Notes: generated by a model from the letters alone, not told the origin. 64,000 nucleotides of DNA from CAYLHF01 sp964383365 (GCA_964383365.1 CAYLHF010000009.1:37856-101855), one strand, 5' to 3'. Shown: positions 1 to 9,092, counted from the stretch's first letter. Made by a program: numbers and translations.

Positions 1-786
1 GAATCCCACAAGACTGAGAAATCGATAGAGATTCGACAGGGACTGATCCCATCCGTCCTTCTGTTCCTGAATGGTATCGGTAGTGACCTGCTCCGCTACC
101 AGGACGGGCTTGAGATCATCGACCAGGGTTTCTACATCTCGTCCGTCATCGAATTGAAAATACACTTCATATTCGGCCCTGCTGCCTTTCTGAAGTAGCG
201 ACCTGTCCAGATACCGTGACGGGATATAGATTCGAGGACTGAAGAGCATTACCGCTGCGGTCTCCCTTGGAGTTTGCAACAATCGTCCGGCAACCCGATA
301 CATCCGATCGCCGATTTGGACTGAATCTCCTATCGCGACGTTGAACTGCTCCATGAGCGTCCCATCTACAAGTGCATTCCGGCCCTCGAGATAAAGCTCC
401 GATGCCGATGCCGGATCAGTCTCGATCGCTCCGTAATACGGGTATCCTCCTTCGTTCGCTCTGACGGTTGCCAACCGCGCATCGTCGGTCCGGGGGAAAT
501 ACGCCATGGACGCAAAAGACGTTCTACGACTCTGTTGACCACCAATCGAATCGACGACAGCCTCTATCCGATCCGTGAAGGGCCGGGTGCTCTCGAAACT
601 CAGGTCAGCTCCGAGCAGTTCTCCCGCCTGGCTGTCGACGGCAGAACGGAGACTGTCACCAAACGAGTTTATGGATACGAGGGCGGCCACTCCGAGAACC
701 ATCGAAGAGACAAAGATGGCCATCTTTCTTCTGCTGCCACGGCTATCCCGCCAGGCCATTAGAAGAATCCACCTGAATGTATCCAT
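1..786 (-). CDS. ABC transporter permease, YbbP/FtsX-MacB type (partial, C-terminus off window)
   Basis: The reading frame stays open from an ATG at 786 to the window edge, giving the first 262 residues. A short basic N-terminus (MDTFRWILLMAWRDSRGSRR) leads into one membrane helix (about residues 20-40, MAIFVSSMVLGVAALVSINS). A periplasmic MacB-core-like domain follows, with the phrases DSLRSAVDSQAGELLGADL and NALVDGTLMEQFNVAIGDSV. This is the order seen in YbbP-type permeases, which run to about 800 residues with further C-terminal membrane segments, here missing. It starts 7 bases after the ATPase stop, with GGAGA in the spacer, so the two are translated as a pair. The proposed role is export or lipid/lipoprotein handling at the inner membrane; the substrate is unknown. 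The neighbouring TesA-like esterase strengthens the YbbP assignment. Confidence 0.85.
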   Translation of the reverse strand, partial: MDTFRWILLMAWRDSRGSRRKMAIFVSSMVLGVAALVSINSFGDSLRSAVDSQAGELLGADLSFESTRPFTDRIEAVVDSIGGQQSRRTSFASMAYFPRTDDARLATVRANEGGYPYYGAIETDPASASELYLEGRNALVDGTLMEQFNVAIGDSVQIGDRMYRVAGRLLQTPRETAAVMLFSPRIYIPSRYLDRSLLQKGSRAEYEVYFQFDDGRDVETLVDDLKPVLVAEQVTTDTIQEQKDGWDQSLSNLYRFLSLVGF

Positions 787-793
787 GTTCTCC

Positions 794-1522
794 CTATCGG
801 TCATTTTCTATCGGGTCGGCGGAGGCTTCGGACACGGTTGGAGCATTCAGAATATCGTCGTAAATCAATCCATTCCTGAGTGTGATGACGCGATCGCATC
901 TCGCGGCCAGTTCGGCATCGTGCGTCACCAGTACCAGCGTCGTGCGTTCGATCCTGTTCAGTTCAAACATCAAATCGATGACATCTCGCCCTGTATCCGT
1001 ATCCAGGTTCCCCGTAGGTTCGTCTGCGAATAAAATTTCCGGCTTGTTTACGAAGGCTCGGGCGAGACCGACTCGCTGCTGCTCCCCGCCGGAAAGTTGA
1101 ACCGGATAATGGTCCAGTCGATCACCCAATCCTACCCGGGCCAAAAGGTCATCGGCAATCTCACGCATGCCAGATCGCCCCCTGAGTTCTCCGGGAACCA
1201 TGACATTTTCGACCGCTGTAAGTGTCGGAATAAGCCGAAACGACTGAAACACGAAGCCGACATGTTCATTTCGTATAGTCGCACGTTCGTCTTCACTGAG
1301 GGAGTCGAGGCCGAAGGAACACAGTTCCACGGTACCTTTTGAAGGACGATCCAGTCCAGCACACAGACCCAGGAGGGTCGTTTTCCCACTTCCCGAGGGC
1401 CCGACGATCGCACATGTATCACCGGCCGCCAAATCAAAAGTAATATCCGACAGAACGGTGAGTTCGTGGTCTCCGCTTCGAAACGTCTTCGAAAGATCTG
1501 CCACAGATAAAACGATTCGCAT
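794..1522 (-). CDS. ABC transporter ATP-binding protein, YbbA/LolD family
   Basis: This is the cytoplasmic ATPase of an exporter. It has Walker A (GPSGSGKTT), a Q-loop (FVFQSFRLIPTLTAVENV), the signature LSGGEQQRVGLARAFV, Walker B (ILFADEPTGNLD) and the H-loop (LVTHDAEL). The LSGGEQQR signature and DEPTGNLD are typical of the LolD/MacB/YbbA group. I start it at the ATG at 1522 (MRIVLSVADLSKTF, 242 residues); a TTG at 1534 would add four residues. It is followed immediately by the permease, and both are divergent from the esterase with only 14 bases between start codons, so any promoters must lie inside coding sequence. YbbA-like is preferred over LolD because of the permease type and the tesA neighbour. 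Confidence 0.9.
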   Translation of the reverse strand: MRIVLSVADLSKTFRSGDHELTVLSDITFDLAAGDTCAIVGPSGSGKTTLLGLCAGLDRPSKGTVELCSFGLDSLSEDERATIRNEHVGFVFQSFRLIPTLTAVENVMVPGELRGRSGMREIADDLLARVGLGDRLDHYPVQLSGGEQQRVGLARAFVNKPEILFADEPTGNLDTDTGRDVIDLMFELNRIERTTLVLVTHDAELAARCDRVITLRNGLIYDDILNAPTVSEASADPIENDR

Positions 1523-1536
1523 ATATTTCAGCAACT

Positions 1537-2361
1537 ATGAGATTTCGATTAGAACATATCTGGATGTTTATTGCGCTTCTGAGCATCTCTTCCTGCACCA
1601 CAAGCGAAACCGACGATCCCGCGTCCCAATCCTCTGTAACGACTGACTCCGCGGGACCCGGTTCAATTTCGACGGCAGATACGCTGGCCCGGACACCCGG
1701 AACAAACTCGGATAAGACCGGAAGTCGCTCCTCTACGGAGGATCGACGCATAGTGTTTCTCGGCGACAGTATCACGGCTGGATTTGGAGTCGATCCGGAC
1801 GAGGCATTTCCGTCGCTTGTTCAGAATCGAATCGACAGCCTCTCCCTGGCATTTGATGTGGTCAACGCCGGGATAAGCGGAGACACCAGTACGGGAGGAC
1901 TTCAGCGTCTACCCTGGTTGCTCCGGAATAGAATCGATGTGCTGGTACTCGAATTGGGCGGAAACGACGGTCTTCGCGGTGTAGACCTGTCCGTAACCTA
2001 TCGGAATCTCTCTCAGATAGTCGAGAAAACCAGAGAGAGATATCCCGCCTGCCAGATCGTACTGGCCGGAATGCAGGTCCCGCCCAATCTGGGGCACACC
2101 TATACGAACGAGTTCAGGTCTCTTTTCCCGCGCCTGGCAGCTAAATATCAGATCGATCTGATCCCTTTCCTTCTGGAATCGGTAGGAGGAGAACCCGAAT
2201 TGAACCAACCCGACCAGATTCATCCAAACGTAACGGGCCACCAGATCGTGGCGGTCACGGTATGGAAAACGCTCCTCCCGGTCCTGGAAAGAATCGGCGT
2301 AAATTCGCCTCCACCCGACCGTGATATAAACCGGTCGGAGGCGAGCCCCCGATCAGAGTGA
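1537..2361 (+). CDS. tesA: TesA-like SGNH-hydrolase (arylesterase/lysophospholipase), lipoprotein
   Basis: The SGNH-family blocks are all visible: FLGDSITAGFGV with the nucleophile Ser78, NAGISGDTSTGG, LELGGNDG, and DQIHPNVTGH carrying the catalytic Asp and His. The N-terminus is a lipoprotein signal with lipobox ISSC (Cys20), followed by a Ser/Thr/Pro-rich linker to about residue 70. The enzyme is therefore probably tethered in the periplasm or on the outer membrane, whereas E. coli TesA is soluble. Family activity is hydrolysis of acyl esters or thioesters and lysophospholipids. It is divergent from ybbA-ybbP, the same association as in E. coli. The last 9 bases overlap the end of pntB tail to tail. 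A 7-bp inverted repeat (CCGACCG/CGGTCGG) near 2317-2341 could serve as a weak terminator. Confidence 0.85.
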   Translation: MRFRLEHIWMFIALLSISSCTTSETDDPASQSSVTTDSAGPGSISTADTLARTPGTNSDKTGSRSSTEDRRIVFLGDSITAGFGVDPDEAFPSLVQNRIDSLSLAFDVVNAGISGDTSTGGLQRLPWLLRNRIDVLVLELGGNDGLRGVDLSVTYRNLSQIVEKTRERYPACQIVLAGMQVPPNLGHTYTNEFRSLFPRLAAKYQIDLIPFLLESVGGEPELNQPDQIHPNVTGHQIVAVTVWKTLLPVLERIGVNSPPPDRDINRSEASPRSE

Positions 2362-3792
2362 CTTCAGCTCCGTTACAACTTCGGAAATGGAATCCTTTGC
2401 ATCTCCGAATAGCATCCGGTTGTTGACGTTGTAGAACAATTCGTTGCCGATCCCCGCATACCCCGGACGCATACTTCTCTTCAGGACAATCGATGTTCTG
2501 GCCTTGTCTACGTTCAGGATTGGCATCCCGTAGATCGGACTCGATTTATCGTGGCGGGCTGCAGGATTTACAACATCATTCGCCCCGATAACCATGGCCA
2601 CGTCGCAGTTTTCAAATTCCCCGTTGATGTCATCCATTTCCACGAGAAGGTCGTAGGACACATTAGCCTCCGCCAGAAGCACGTTCATGTGTCCCGGCAT
2701 ACGACCTGCTACCGGGTGGATACCAAATTTCACCGTGACACCCTTCTTTTGAAGTTCGTCGGCAAGTTCACGAACGGCGTGTTGTGCCTGCGCGACAGCC
2801 ATCCCATAACCGGGTACAATAATCACATTCTCGGCATAGGCGAGCAGAATAGCCGTATCGTCGGGCGTCGTCGACTGCACCGTTTTCCCCTCAAAAGAGG
2901 ACGCTTCCGAAGATGATTCCTGAGAATCGCCTCCGAAGCCACCGAGGAGTACGCTCAGCAGAGACCGATTCATGGCCACGCACATGATATTGGTCAGGAT
3001 CAGTCCAGAAGATCCAACGAGCGCGCCACTCACAATCAGGGCGGTATTATCCAAAACAAACCCCGTAGCTGCCGCGGCCAGTCCCGAATAGGAATTCAGG
3101 AGTGCAACAACCACCGGCATATCTGCGCCCCCGATGGGTATCACCAGCAGAATCCCGAGTACAAAGGCTACGCCTGCAACAATATAGGCTCCATCGACAA
3201 CCGGTCCGGAAACTGCCGGAAAGTCAGGCGCACCCGTGATCATGAATACCAATCCTGTTACCGCACCCAGAGCCATCAGAATGGTCAGGAGTCGCATGCC
3301 GGGAAATGAGATCGGATTTCCACTGATTCGACCGGAGAGTTTACCGAATGCCACGAATGAGCCGGTAAATGTCACCATACCGATAAGCAGGCTCAAAGCG
3401 ATGGTCACGGCCGCCGTCGTGGAGAAAAGTTCTCCGTCCGGTCCCATGGTCGCTCCCGGCATCATGATCCGGGCTATTTCAGCGCCGGCCACACCTACAG
3501 ACGCGATTCCGCCGAATCCGTTGAAGGCAGCCACGAGTTCAGGCATTCCGGTCATCTCTACTCTCTTTGCCAGAAAAGCACCAATGAGACCTCCGATTAC
3601 AAATCCTGCAATCATTTCTGCAGGTGTAAGGAGCTTGTGCATGAAGAGTGTAGCAACGACGGCAATGAGCATTCCGACTGCCGCGAGTTGATTGCCCTGC
3701 CTGGCGGTAGCCGGCGATTGAAGGCGTTTCAAACCGTAAATAAAGAGTACTGCGGCGATCAGGTATGCAATATCTATCAGAGATTGGAGCAT
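2353..3792 (-). CDS. pntB: NAD(P) transhydrogenase subunit beta
   Basis: This is the membrane and NADP(H)-binding subunit of the proton-translocating transhydrogenase, which makes NADPH from NADH using the proton gradient. The first ~270 residues hold about nine membrane helices with family phrases such as GGADMPVVVALLNSYSGLAAAATGF. The C-terminal Rossmann-like dIII domain starts near residue 300 and contains VPGYGMAVAQAQHAVREL, GRMPGHMNVLLAEA and VIGANDVVNPAA. Its length of 479 is normal for PntB. It is the last gene of pntAA-pntAB-pntB, 50 bases after pntAB, and its 3' end overlaps tesA on the other strand. Confidence 0.97.
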   Translation of the reverse strand: MLQSLIDIAYLIAAVLFIYGLKRLQSPATARQGNQLAAVGMLIAVVATLFMHKLLTPAEMIAGFVIGGLIGAFLAKRVEMTGMPELVAAFNGFGGIASVGVAGAEIARIMMPGATMGPDGELFSTTAAVTIALSLLIGMVTFTGSFVAFGKLSGRISGNPISFPGMRLLTILMALGAVTGLVFMITGAPDFPAVSGPVVDGAYIVAGVAFVLGILLVIPIGGADMPVVVALLNSYSGLAAAATGFVLDNTALIVSGALVGSSGLILTNIMCVAMNRSLLSVLLGGFGGDSQESSSEASSFEGKTVQSTTPDDTAILLAYAENVIIVPGYGMAVAQAQHAVRELADELQKKGVTVKFGIHPVAGRMPGHMNVLLAEANVSYDLLVEMDDINGEFENCDVAMVIGANDVVNPAARHDKSSPIYGMPILNVDKARTSIVLKRSMRPGYAGIGNELFYNVNNRMLFGDAKDSISEVVTELKSL

Positions 3793-3842
3793 TTCAGGTC
3801 AGTTCTTTCGTTTTTTGGAGTCGGTAATACCAGCGTCGGTCC

Positions 3843-4115
3843 CTACTTCTTCTTGAACATCTGCAACATCCTGTCGGTAACCATAAATCCACCGACCACA
3901 TTGATTGTCGCAAATATCATCGCAGCGAATCCCAGCCACTTGGCTGCGTCCCCTCCTACCATGCCCGCAACGACAAGCGCACCGACAATGGTGATCCCAC
4001 TGATGGCATTTGAGCCAGACATGAGTGGGGTGTGCAGCGTGGCCGGCACCTTACTGATTACTTCCATACCGATAAATCCGGCAAGAACGAATACGATAAT
4101 GTTTTCAAGCAGCAT
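3843..4115 (-). CDS. pntAB: NAD(P) transhydrogenase subunit alpha part 2 (membrane)
   Basis: A 90-residue protein with three membrane helices corresponding to the C-terminal part of E. coli PntA. Visible family phrases are FIGMEVISKVPATLHTPLMSGSNAISGITIVGA and KWLGFAAMIFATINVVGGFMVTDRMLQMF. Splitting the alpha subunit into soluble and membrane chains is the three-polypeptide form known from Rhodospirillum rubrum. A GGAGAA ribosome site precedes the ATG at 4115. It sits 21 bases downstream of pntAA. Confidence 0.96.
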   Translation of the reverse strand: MLLENIIVFVLAGFIGMEVISKVPATLHTPLMSGSNAISGITIVGALVVAGMVGGDAAKWLGFAAMIFATINVVGGFMVTDRMLQMFKKK

Positions 4116-4136
4116 GATAATTCTCCGGATTGGGTC

Positions 4137-5267
4137 TCAGTCGATTAATGATTTTACACGTTCATTCTTTACGGCCCCGTCATGAGTAACACAGGCCCCG
4201 GTAAATACGTCATCCTCGAAGTTGACATGGAAGCCATCTTCGTCAGTGAAGTCCTGAACGACAGCGTGGACCGTCTTCGAATAAAGTTGGGATGCATTTA
4301 CCGGCATATCGGCCGGTAAGTTAGTACCACCGAAAATGGTAACACCGTGTCGGACTACGTTTTCGTTGGGCTCTGTCAAAGCACAGTTTCCGCCGTTTGC
4401 CGCCGCCATATCTACAATCACGGACCCGGCTGCCATCGCTTTTACGGCATCCTCTGTGACCAAAATGGGGGCCTTTCGTCCTGGAATCAATGCAGTGGAG
4501 ATTACTACATCAGATTTGCCAATGAAGGGTACCAGCAACTCCGTCTGACGGGCAGCTTTCTCCTCAACAAGCGCTTTGGCATATCCTCCGGCATCCTGCA
4601 TATTCTCCGTTTCAAGCGGAAGTTCTACAAACGTCGCACCCAGACTCTGCACCTCCTCCTTGACCGCATCTCGAATATCGTAGGCAGAAACCCTCGCGCC
4701 GAGCCTGCGTGCAGTGGCGATGGCCTGCAGACCCGCCACGCCGGCACCCAGGATAAGTACATTGGCCGGTCTGATCGTTCCCGCTGCTGTGGTAAGGAGC
4801 GGGAAGAACTTCGGAAGCGCCGAGGCCGCTGTCAGAACGGCCCGGTAGCCGCCAATCGAACTCAGCGCCGAGAGTGCATCCATTTTTTGTGCACGCGAGA
4901 TCCGAGGCACCAGTTCCATGGCAAGGGCTGTAATCCCTTTTTCAGCAAGGTTTTTGCTGATTTCAGGTTGGTCGAGCGGGCTTAAAAAACTGATTAATGT
5001 ATGCCCCTTTTGCATAAGCGCAATTTCATCACCTGATGGGGGTTGAACCTTCAGTACGATATCGGCAGCGAAGATGTCTTCGCGGCTAGCCACTACCGCT
5101 CCTGAATCCACATAGTCACTGTCCGGAACGTACGCAGCATCTCCAGCAGATGCCTCAACGAGGACCGTCGCTCCGTCTTTAACGAGTTTTTTTACGATTT
5201 CCGGGACAACTGCCACCAGTTTTTCTCCCGGTGCCGTTTCTCTGGGTACGCCTACTGTGTATGCCAT
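4137..5267 (-). CDS. pntAA: NAD(P) transhydrogenase subunit alpha part 1 (soluble)
   Basis: The NAD(H)-binding dI component of transhydrogenase, related to alanine dehydrogenase. The start MAYTVGVPRETAPGEKLVAVVPE has the family R-E motif. The Rossmann fold is at ILGAGVAGLQAIATARRLGARVSAYD, and the mobile-loop region is near DVVISTALIPGRKAPILVT. Its length of 376 fits the soluble split form. It is first in the pnt cluster, 109 bases after serC, with a candidate promoter in that gap. Placement behind serine genes may only be adjacency, though SerA/SerC flux and transhydrogenase both touch NAD(P)H balance (inference). Confidence 0.97.
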   Translation of the reverse strand: MAYTVGVPRETAPGEKLVAVVPEIVKKLVKDGATVLVEASAGDAAYVPDSDYVDSGAVVASREDIFAADIVLKVQPPSGDEIALMQKGHTLISFLSPLDQPEISKNLAEKGITALAMELVPRISRAQKMDALSALSSIGGYRAVLTAASALPKFFPLLTTAAGTIRPANVLILGAGVAGLQAIATARRLGARVSAYDIRDAVKEEVQSLGATFVELPLETENMQDAGGYAKALVEEKAARQTELLVPFIGKSDVVISTALIPGRKAPILVTEDAVKAMAAGSVIVDMAAANGGNCALTEPNENVVRHGVTIFGGTNLPADMPVNASQLYSKTVHAVVQDFTDEDGFHVNFEDDVFTGACVTHDGAVKNERVKSLID

Positions 5268-5299
5268 AGTTACTTTATTAGGATCGGATTAGGTCGCGC

Positions 5300-5330
5300 C
5301 CTATATACAACGCGCGCGCCGTGCTTGCAA
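5300..5330 (-). promoter_or_regulatory. Candidate promoter upstream of pntAA
   Basis: On the reverse strand a TTG (5328-5330) is followed by 20 bases and then TATATAGG (5300-5307). The spacing matches the Bacteroidota consensus (TTG, 19-21 bases, TAnnTTTG), but the downstream box matches only in part. The predicted start site would leave about 25-30 bases of leader before the pntAA ATG. It would allow pnt expression independently of serA-serC. Confidence 0.4.
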
Positions 5331-5376
5331 TCTGTGGATTGTGAGAGCCGCCCCGCACAACCTGTCGGTGAATCCA

Positions 5377-6453
5377 TTACGTGCTGCCAGAATTCCTCTC
5401 GAATCGGTCCATGAATGAGATGAGAGCCGCGACAGCCTCTTCCGTACACGCATTGTAGATAGACGCTCTGATCCCGCCGACCGATCGGTGTCCTTTCAGT
5501 GCAACCAATCCTTCAACGGCCGCCTCGGAGATAAATCGCTGCTCCAGTTCTTCCGTTGCCAGGCGAAACGTAACGTTCATCTGTGAGCGAGAGTCATCGT
5601 GGGCGGTTCCTGTGTAAAAACCATTCCTGTCTATACGCTCATACAATGCGTTGGCCTTCTCTGTATTTCTTTTCCCCATGGCTGTTAGACCCCCCGAAGC
5701 CTGAATCCACGTAAGCACTTTGTCAACCATATACACGGCGAAGACCGGTGGCGTATTGAAGAGCTTGGCCACATGCGTACCGTAATCGAGCATGGTCGGA
5801 ACATTACTGTTCCTTCTTTCCAGGAACGAGTCCCGAATCAACACGACCGTTACACCGGACGGGCCGACGTTCTTCTGTGCACCGGCGTAGACGAGGCCGT
5901 GGCCCGAATAGTCGGTTGGCCGACTCAGAAAATCACTCGATGCATCGCAGACGAGAGGAGCGTCGGTCTCAGGCGGATTCAAATACTGAGTTCCGAAAAT
6001 CGTATTGTTGGACGTGTAATGGACGTATGCAGCACCTGATGTACGAACGGTCTCGGCTGACGGAATTGAAACAAACCCGTGCTCCTCGCCAGACGCCGCC
6101 ACACGTGTGTTTCCACATCGTTTGGCTTCGGCAACGGCTTTTTTCGACCACGCGCCTGTCACCAGGTAATCGGCAGTGTGATCCGGACCAAGAAAATTCA
6201 GGGGTACCTGATAGAACTGCATCGACGCGCCTCCCTGCAGAAACAGGACGTGCCAATCATCCTCCAGGCCAAGTAACTGCCGTAACGTAGAAACGGCGTG
6301 TTCTGTCAGGGCTGTGTACTGCTTCGACCGGTGGCTGATCTCCATCACAGACGCTCCCGCATCCTTGTAAGAAAGCATCTCATCGCGTGCTTCCTCGAGC
6401 ACGGACACCGGAAGTGCGCCCGGGCCTGCGGAAAAATTATAGAATCTGTTCAT
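5377..6453 (-). CDS. serC: Phosphoserine aminotransferase
   Basis: This PLP enzyme converts 3-phosphohydroxypyruvate and glutamate into phosphoserine and 2-oxoglutarate. The N-terminus YNFSAGPGALPVSVLEEA is diagnostic. The PLP lysine lies in LVYAGAQKNVGPSGVTVV, and the C-terminal GHRSVGGIRASIYNA completes the substrate pocket. At 358 residues it is of normal length. It follows serA by 20 bases on the same strand, giving the first two steps of serine synthesis side by side. It may also serve in pyridoxine synthesis. Confidence 0.97.
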   Translation of the reverse strand: MNRFYNFSAGPGALPVSVLEEARDEMLSYKDAGASVMEISHRSKQYTALTEHAVSTLRQLLGLEDDWHVLFLQGGASMQFYQVPLNFLGPDHTADYLVTGAWSKKAVAEAKRCGNTRVAASGEEHGFVSIPSAETVRTSGAAYVHYTSNNTIFGTQYLNPPETDAPLVCDASSDFLSRPTDYSGHGLVYAGAQKNVGPSGVTVVLIRDSFLERRNSNVPTMLDYGTHVAKLFNTPPVFAVYMVDKVLTWIQASGGLTAMGKRNTEKANALYERIDRNGFYTGTAHDDSRSQMNVTFRLATEELEQRFISEAAVEGLVALKGHRSVGGIRASIYNACTEEAVAALISFMDRFERNSGST

Positions 6454-6473
6454 ACGGTTTGAACGTTGATATT

Positions 6474-7688
6474 TCAGATAGATACGACCGTGGCGGCGAG
6501 AACGTCAGGATGAGAGCGAATTTCCTCTATGACTGCTTCCTTCCTGTCGCCGGTATAACGGATATAGGCGCATGCCGCCTGTCCTCCCTCAAATACGCGA
6601 TTTTCCATCTCTTGAACATTCCAGTTTGCTCGCCGGATGGAATCCAGTACCGACGCTAGGACGCCCACTTTGTCCCTGTGCCGAACGGTAATCTGCAACG
6701 TAGCACCGGAATGAACGGCCATGTTGACGCAATTGGAGACGTCACCGGTTGAATGATACTCCAACACTACGCGGGCTGCCTCGACGGCTATGGCCTCCTG
6801 GGCCTGAGCGGTCGAAGCACCGATATGATGGGTGAGATAAATCGATTCCTCGGACGCTAACCTGTGTTCGAAAGCGCCTTCTTTGTACGCGGGTTCGTCC
6901 GAGAAAACATCCAGGGCGGCGCGAATACCTTTTGTTTCTATCGCCGCGCAGAGTGCGTGCTCATCGACGACGCCTGCACGCGTTGTGTTGATGAAATAGG
7001 CGCCTGGACGCATCGCATCAAAAAAATCCGTCCCTGCCAATCCGGCCGTCTCCGGTGCGGACGCAACATGTAGGGATACCGCATCCGAACGCGATGCCAC
7101 CTCTACGGCTGAATTACACCGCTCCACACCCAGCGCAGCAGCGGTCGCATCATCGAGAGAACGACTCCATGCGATGACGTTCATATCGAAGGACTGGGCA
7201 CGCCTGACGACAGCCCGTCCGATGTTTCCCAACCCGATTACCCCCAGCGTTCGGCCTTTGACTCCGCGTGCTCTCGCATACCCGGTCTTGTTCCATACAC
7301 CCTGTCGTGCGTCGATCACGTTGTCCGGAATACGACGATCCAGTGAGAGCAACAGGCCCATAGCCAGTTCTGCTACCGCATCCGCATTTTTACCCGGGCA
7401 ATTGGCTACGAATACGCCTTCAGCCGAAGACGTCGCTACGTCGATATTGTCATATCCCGCTCCGGCTCTCACGATCAATTCTAGTCCTTTTGAAGCCATA
7501 ATCGCTTCTGCAGGTACTTTTGTAGATCGAACGATGAGAACTACAGGAGCATACCCGGCGATTCGCTCGACGAGCGAATCGCCCTTCAGCGACGGGTCCA
7601 TCAACACACTGTGACCGGCGTCTTCAAATAACTTCACGCACGAGTCAGACAGCTTATCTGCAACGAGAATGCGCATCTGCTTTTTCAT
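6474..7688 (-). CDS. serA: D-3-phosphoglycerate dehydrogenase
   Basis: Catalyses the first step of serine synthesis, 3-phosphoglycerate + NAD to phosphohydroxypyruvate. Features in order are an N-terminal substrate domain, the NAD Rossmann motif GVIGLGNIGRAVVRRA, the arginine region FINTTRAGVVDEHAL, the catalytic His region LTHHIGASTAQAQEA, and a C-terminal ACT-like domain from about residue 330 (LQITVRHRDKVGVLASVLDSI), which probably senses serine or another amino acid. I start at the ATG at 7688 (MKKQMRILVADKL, 404 residues). A longer reading frame exists, but its extra 40 residues overlap the DUF1015 gene and look non-coding. It lies 31 bases after DUF1015. Confidence 0.95.
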   Translation of the reverse strand: MKKQMRILVADKLSDSCVKLFEDAGHSVLMDPSLKGDSLVERIAGYAPVVLIVRSTKVPAEAIMASKGLELIVRAGAGYDNIDVATSSAEGVFVANCPGKNADAVAELAMGLLLSLDRRIPDNVIDARQGVWNKTGYARARGVKGRTLGVIGLGNIGRAVVRRAQSFDMNVIAWSRSLDDATAAALGVERCNSAVEVASRSDAVSLHVASAPETAGLAGTDFFDAMRPGAYFINTTRAGVVDEHALCAAIETKGIRAALDVFSDEPAYKEGAFEHRLASEESIYLTHHIGASTAQAQEAIAVEAARVVLEYHSTGDVSNCVNMAVHSGATLQITVRHRDKVGVLASVLDSIRRANWNVQEMENRVFEGGQAACAYIRYTGDRKEAVIEEIRSHPDVLAATVVSI

Positions 7689-7719
7689 ATCGATACCCGG
7701 AAGTTTACGCTTATTGACA

Positions 7720-8928
7720 TCAGAACGTATGGACCAGAAAACCACTGCGTAATTTGGGTTCAAACCACGTGGATTTGGGAGGCATAAGCAAGCCGGCATC
7801 CGATACATCGACGAGTTCCTCGATACTCGTCGGGTACATCGATATGGCCATTTCTGCCTCTCCGGAAGCGAGTAGCCGTTCGAGTTCTATCGTTCCTCTG
7901 ATCCCTCCAACGAAATCAATATTCGAATCGGTCCGGGGGTCAGTGATATGGAGAAGCGGTTCGAGAATATGCTCGGTCAGTCGACCTACGTCGAGCGTTG
8001 CCGTAATCGCATCGTTCTCGCTCTCTGGCAGGATCACCCGATACCATCCATCACCAAAGGAAATGGCGATCTCGCCTTTCATCCGAGGATTTGCATCGGG
8101 GCTGGCAGATACCGCACATCGCTCGCTTAGCCCATCAAGCATCTGTTCCGGACTGATCGGAAGGCGCTTTATGATTCGGTTATACGGAAGAATTTTCATT
8201 TCCGCCATGGGGAAAAACACGGCCGGAAAATAATTGACTTCGTCGGACACTCCGGCGGAACCGGATAGCTCTTCTCGAGCCCTGCTCGCAGACTTACACC
8301 GGTGGTGTCCATCGGCGACGTAGAGTTTTTCAACTTTTTCGAACGCATCTGAAAGACTCGACGGGTTGGCAACTCGCCAGATCGAATGGCGCACGCCATC
8401 GTCTGTCTCCAGGTCATAGAGCATTTCAGATACCATCGTCTCCCGGGTAATTTCCTGGATGCGCGGTGACCCCCGATACGTCAGCATGATCGGTTCCGCG
8501 TGGGCCTTCTGGGAGATGATGTGCCTCGTCCGATCGTCTTCCTTTGAGATCCTCGTTTTTTCGTGTTTAAGGATGGTATTATCGTCGTAATCCGAGACCG
8601 AGGCACAACCAAATATTCCGGTTTGAGATCGCCCATTCATCACGAGCCGATACACATACAGGGCGGGTTCTTCTTCCACGACCGCATCAGCCGAATGGAT
8701 GTAGGTCTGAAGAGCCTTGCTTCCCGTTTCGTACACCTCTTCAGCGTATTCACTCGTTTCGACAGGTAGGTCGATCTCCGGTCTGATCACGTGAAGAAAA
8801 CTGTTGGGCTTCCCGGAGGCCATTTCCCTGGCCTCTTTCGTGTTGATCACGTCATACGGAACGCACACGACGTCTGCGACCCGCTCAGGATGTGGCCTTA
8901 CTGCAGAAAACGGATGTAAATCTGCCAT
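7720..8928 (-). CDS. DUF1015 family protein of the serine cluster
   Basis: A DUF1015-family protein of 402 residues, started at the ATG at 8928 (MADLHPFSAVRPHPERV) after an AAGAA site. Visible family blocks are VVCVPYDVINTKEAREMA, NSFLHVIRPEIDLP, and KLYVADGHHR at residues 201-210. It is the first gene of a DUF1015-serA-serC run, an association also known from other Bacteroidota and from thermophiles. The DGHHR loop resembles the DGHxR nucleotide loop of the ParB/sulfiredoxin-like fold, which includes free-serine kinases. No serB gene is present nearby, so a role in phosphoserine handling is a fair hypothesis. The biochemical function is not established. Confidence 0.88.
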   Translation of the reverse strand: MADLHPFSAVRPHPERVADVVCVPYDVINTKEAREMASGKPNSFLHVIRPEIDLPVETSEYAEEVYETGSKALQTYIHSADAVVEEEPALYVYRLVMNGRSQTGIFGCASVSDYDDNTILKHEKTRISKEDDRTRHIISQKAHAEPIMLTYRGSPRIQEITRETMVSEMLYDLETDDGVRHSIWRVANPSSLSDAFEKVEKLYVADGHHRCKSASRAREELSGSAGVSDEVNYFPAVFFPMAEMKILPYNRIIKRLPISPEQMLDGLSERCAVSASPDANPRMKGEIAISFGDGWYRVILPESENDAITATLDVGRLTEHILEPLLHITDPRTDSNIDFVGGIRGTIELERLLASGEAEMAISMYPTSIEELVDVSDAGLLMPPKSTWFEPKLRSGFLVHTF

Positions 8929-9092
8929 ATTCTTCTTTCGAAAGGGTCTGAGATTTCGACCGAGAAAATACACACAGGCTTTATTAGACTGGCTACACTT
9001 GCCGGCCTGAAATACGGAGTTAACAGAAAAGACACAGGAGTGAGCGGTGGAGTACCTGACGCACGCATCGTCCATACGCCAACTGACAGACG

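Noticed and set aside
1097..1437. Long frames on both strands inside the ABC ATPase gene
   Set aside because: They are shadows of a clear ATPase with all motifs in its own frame.
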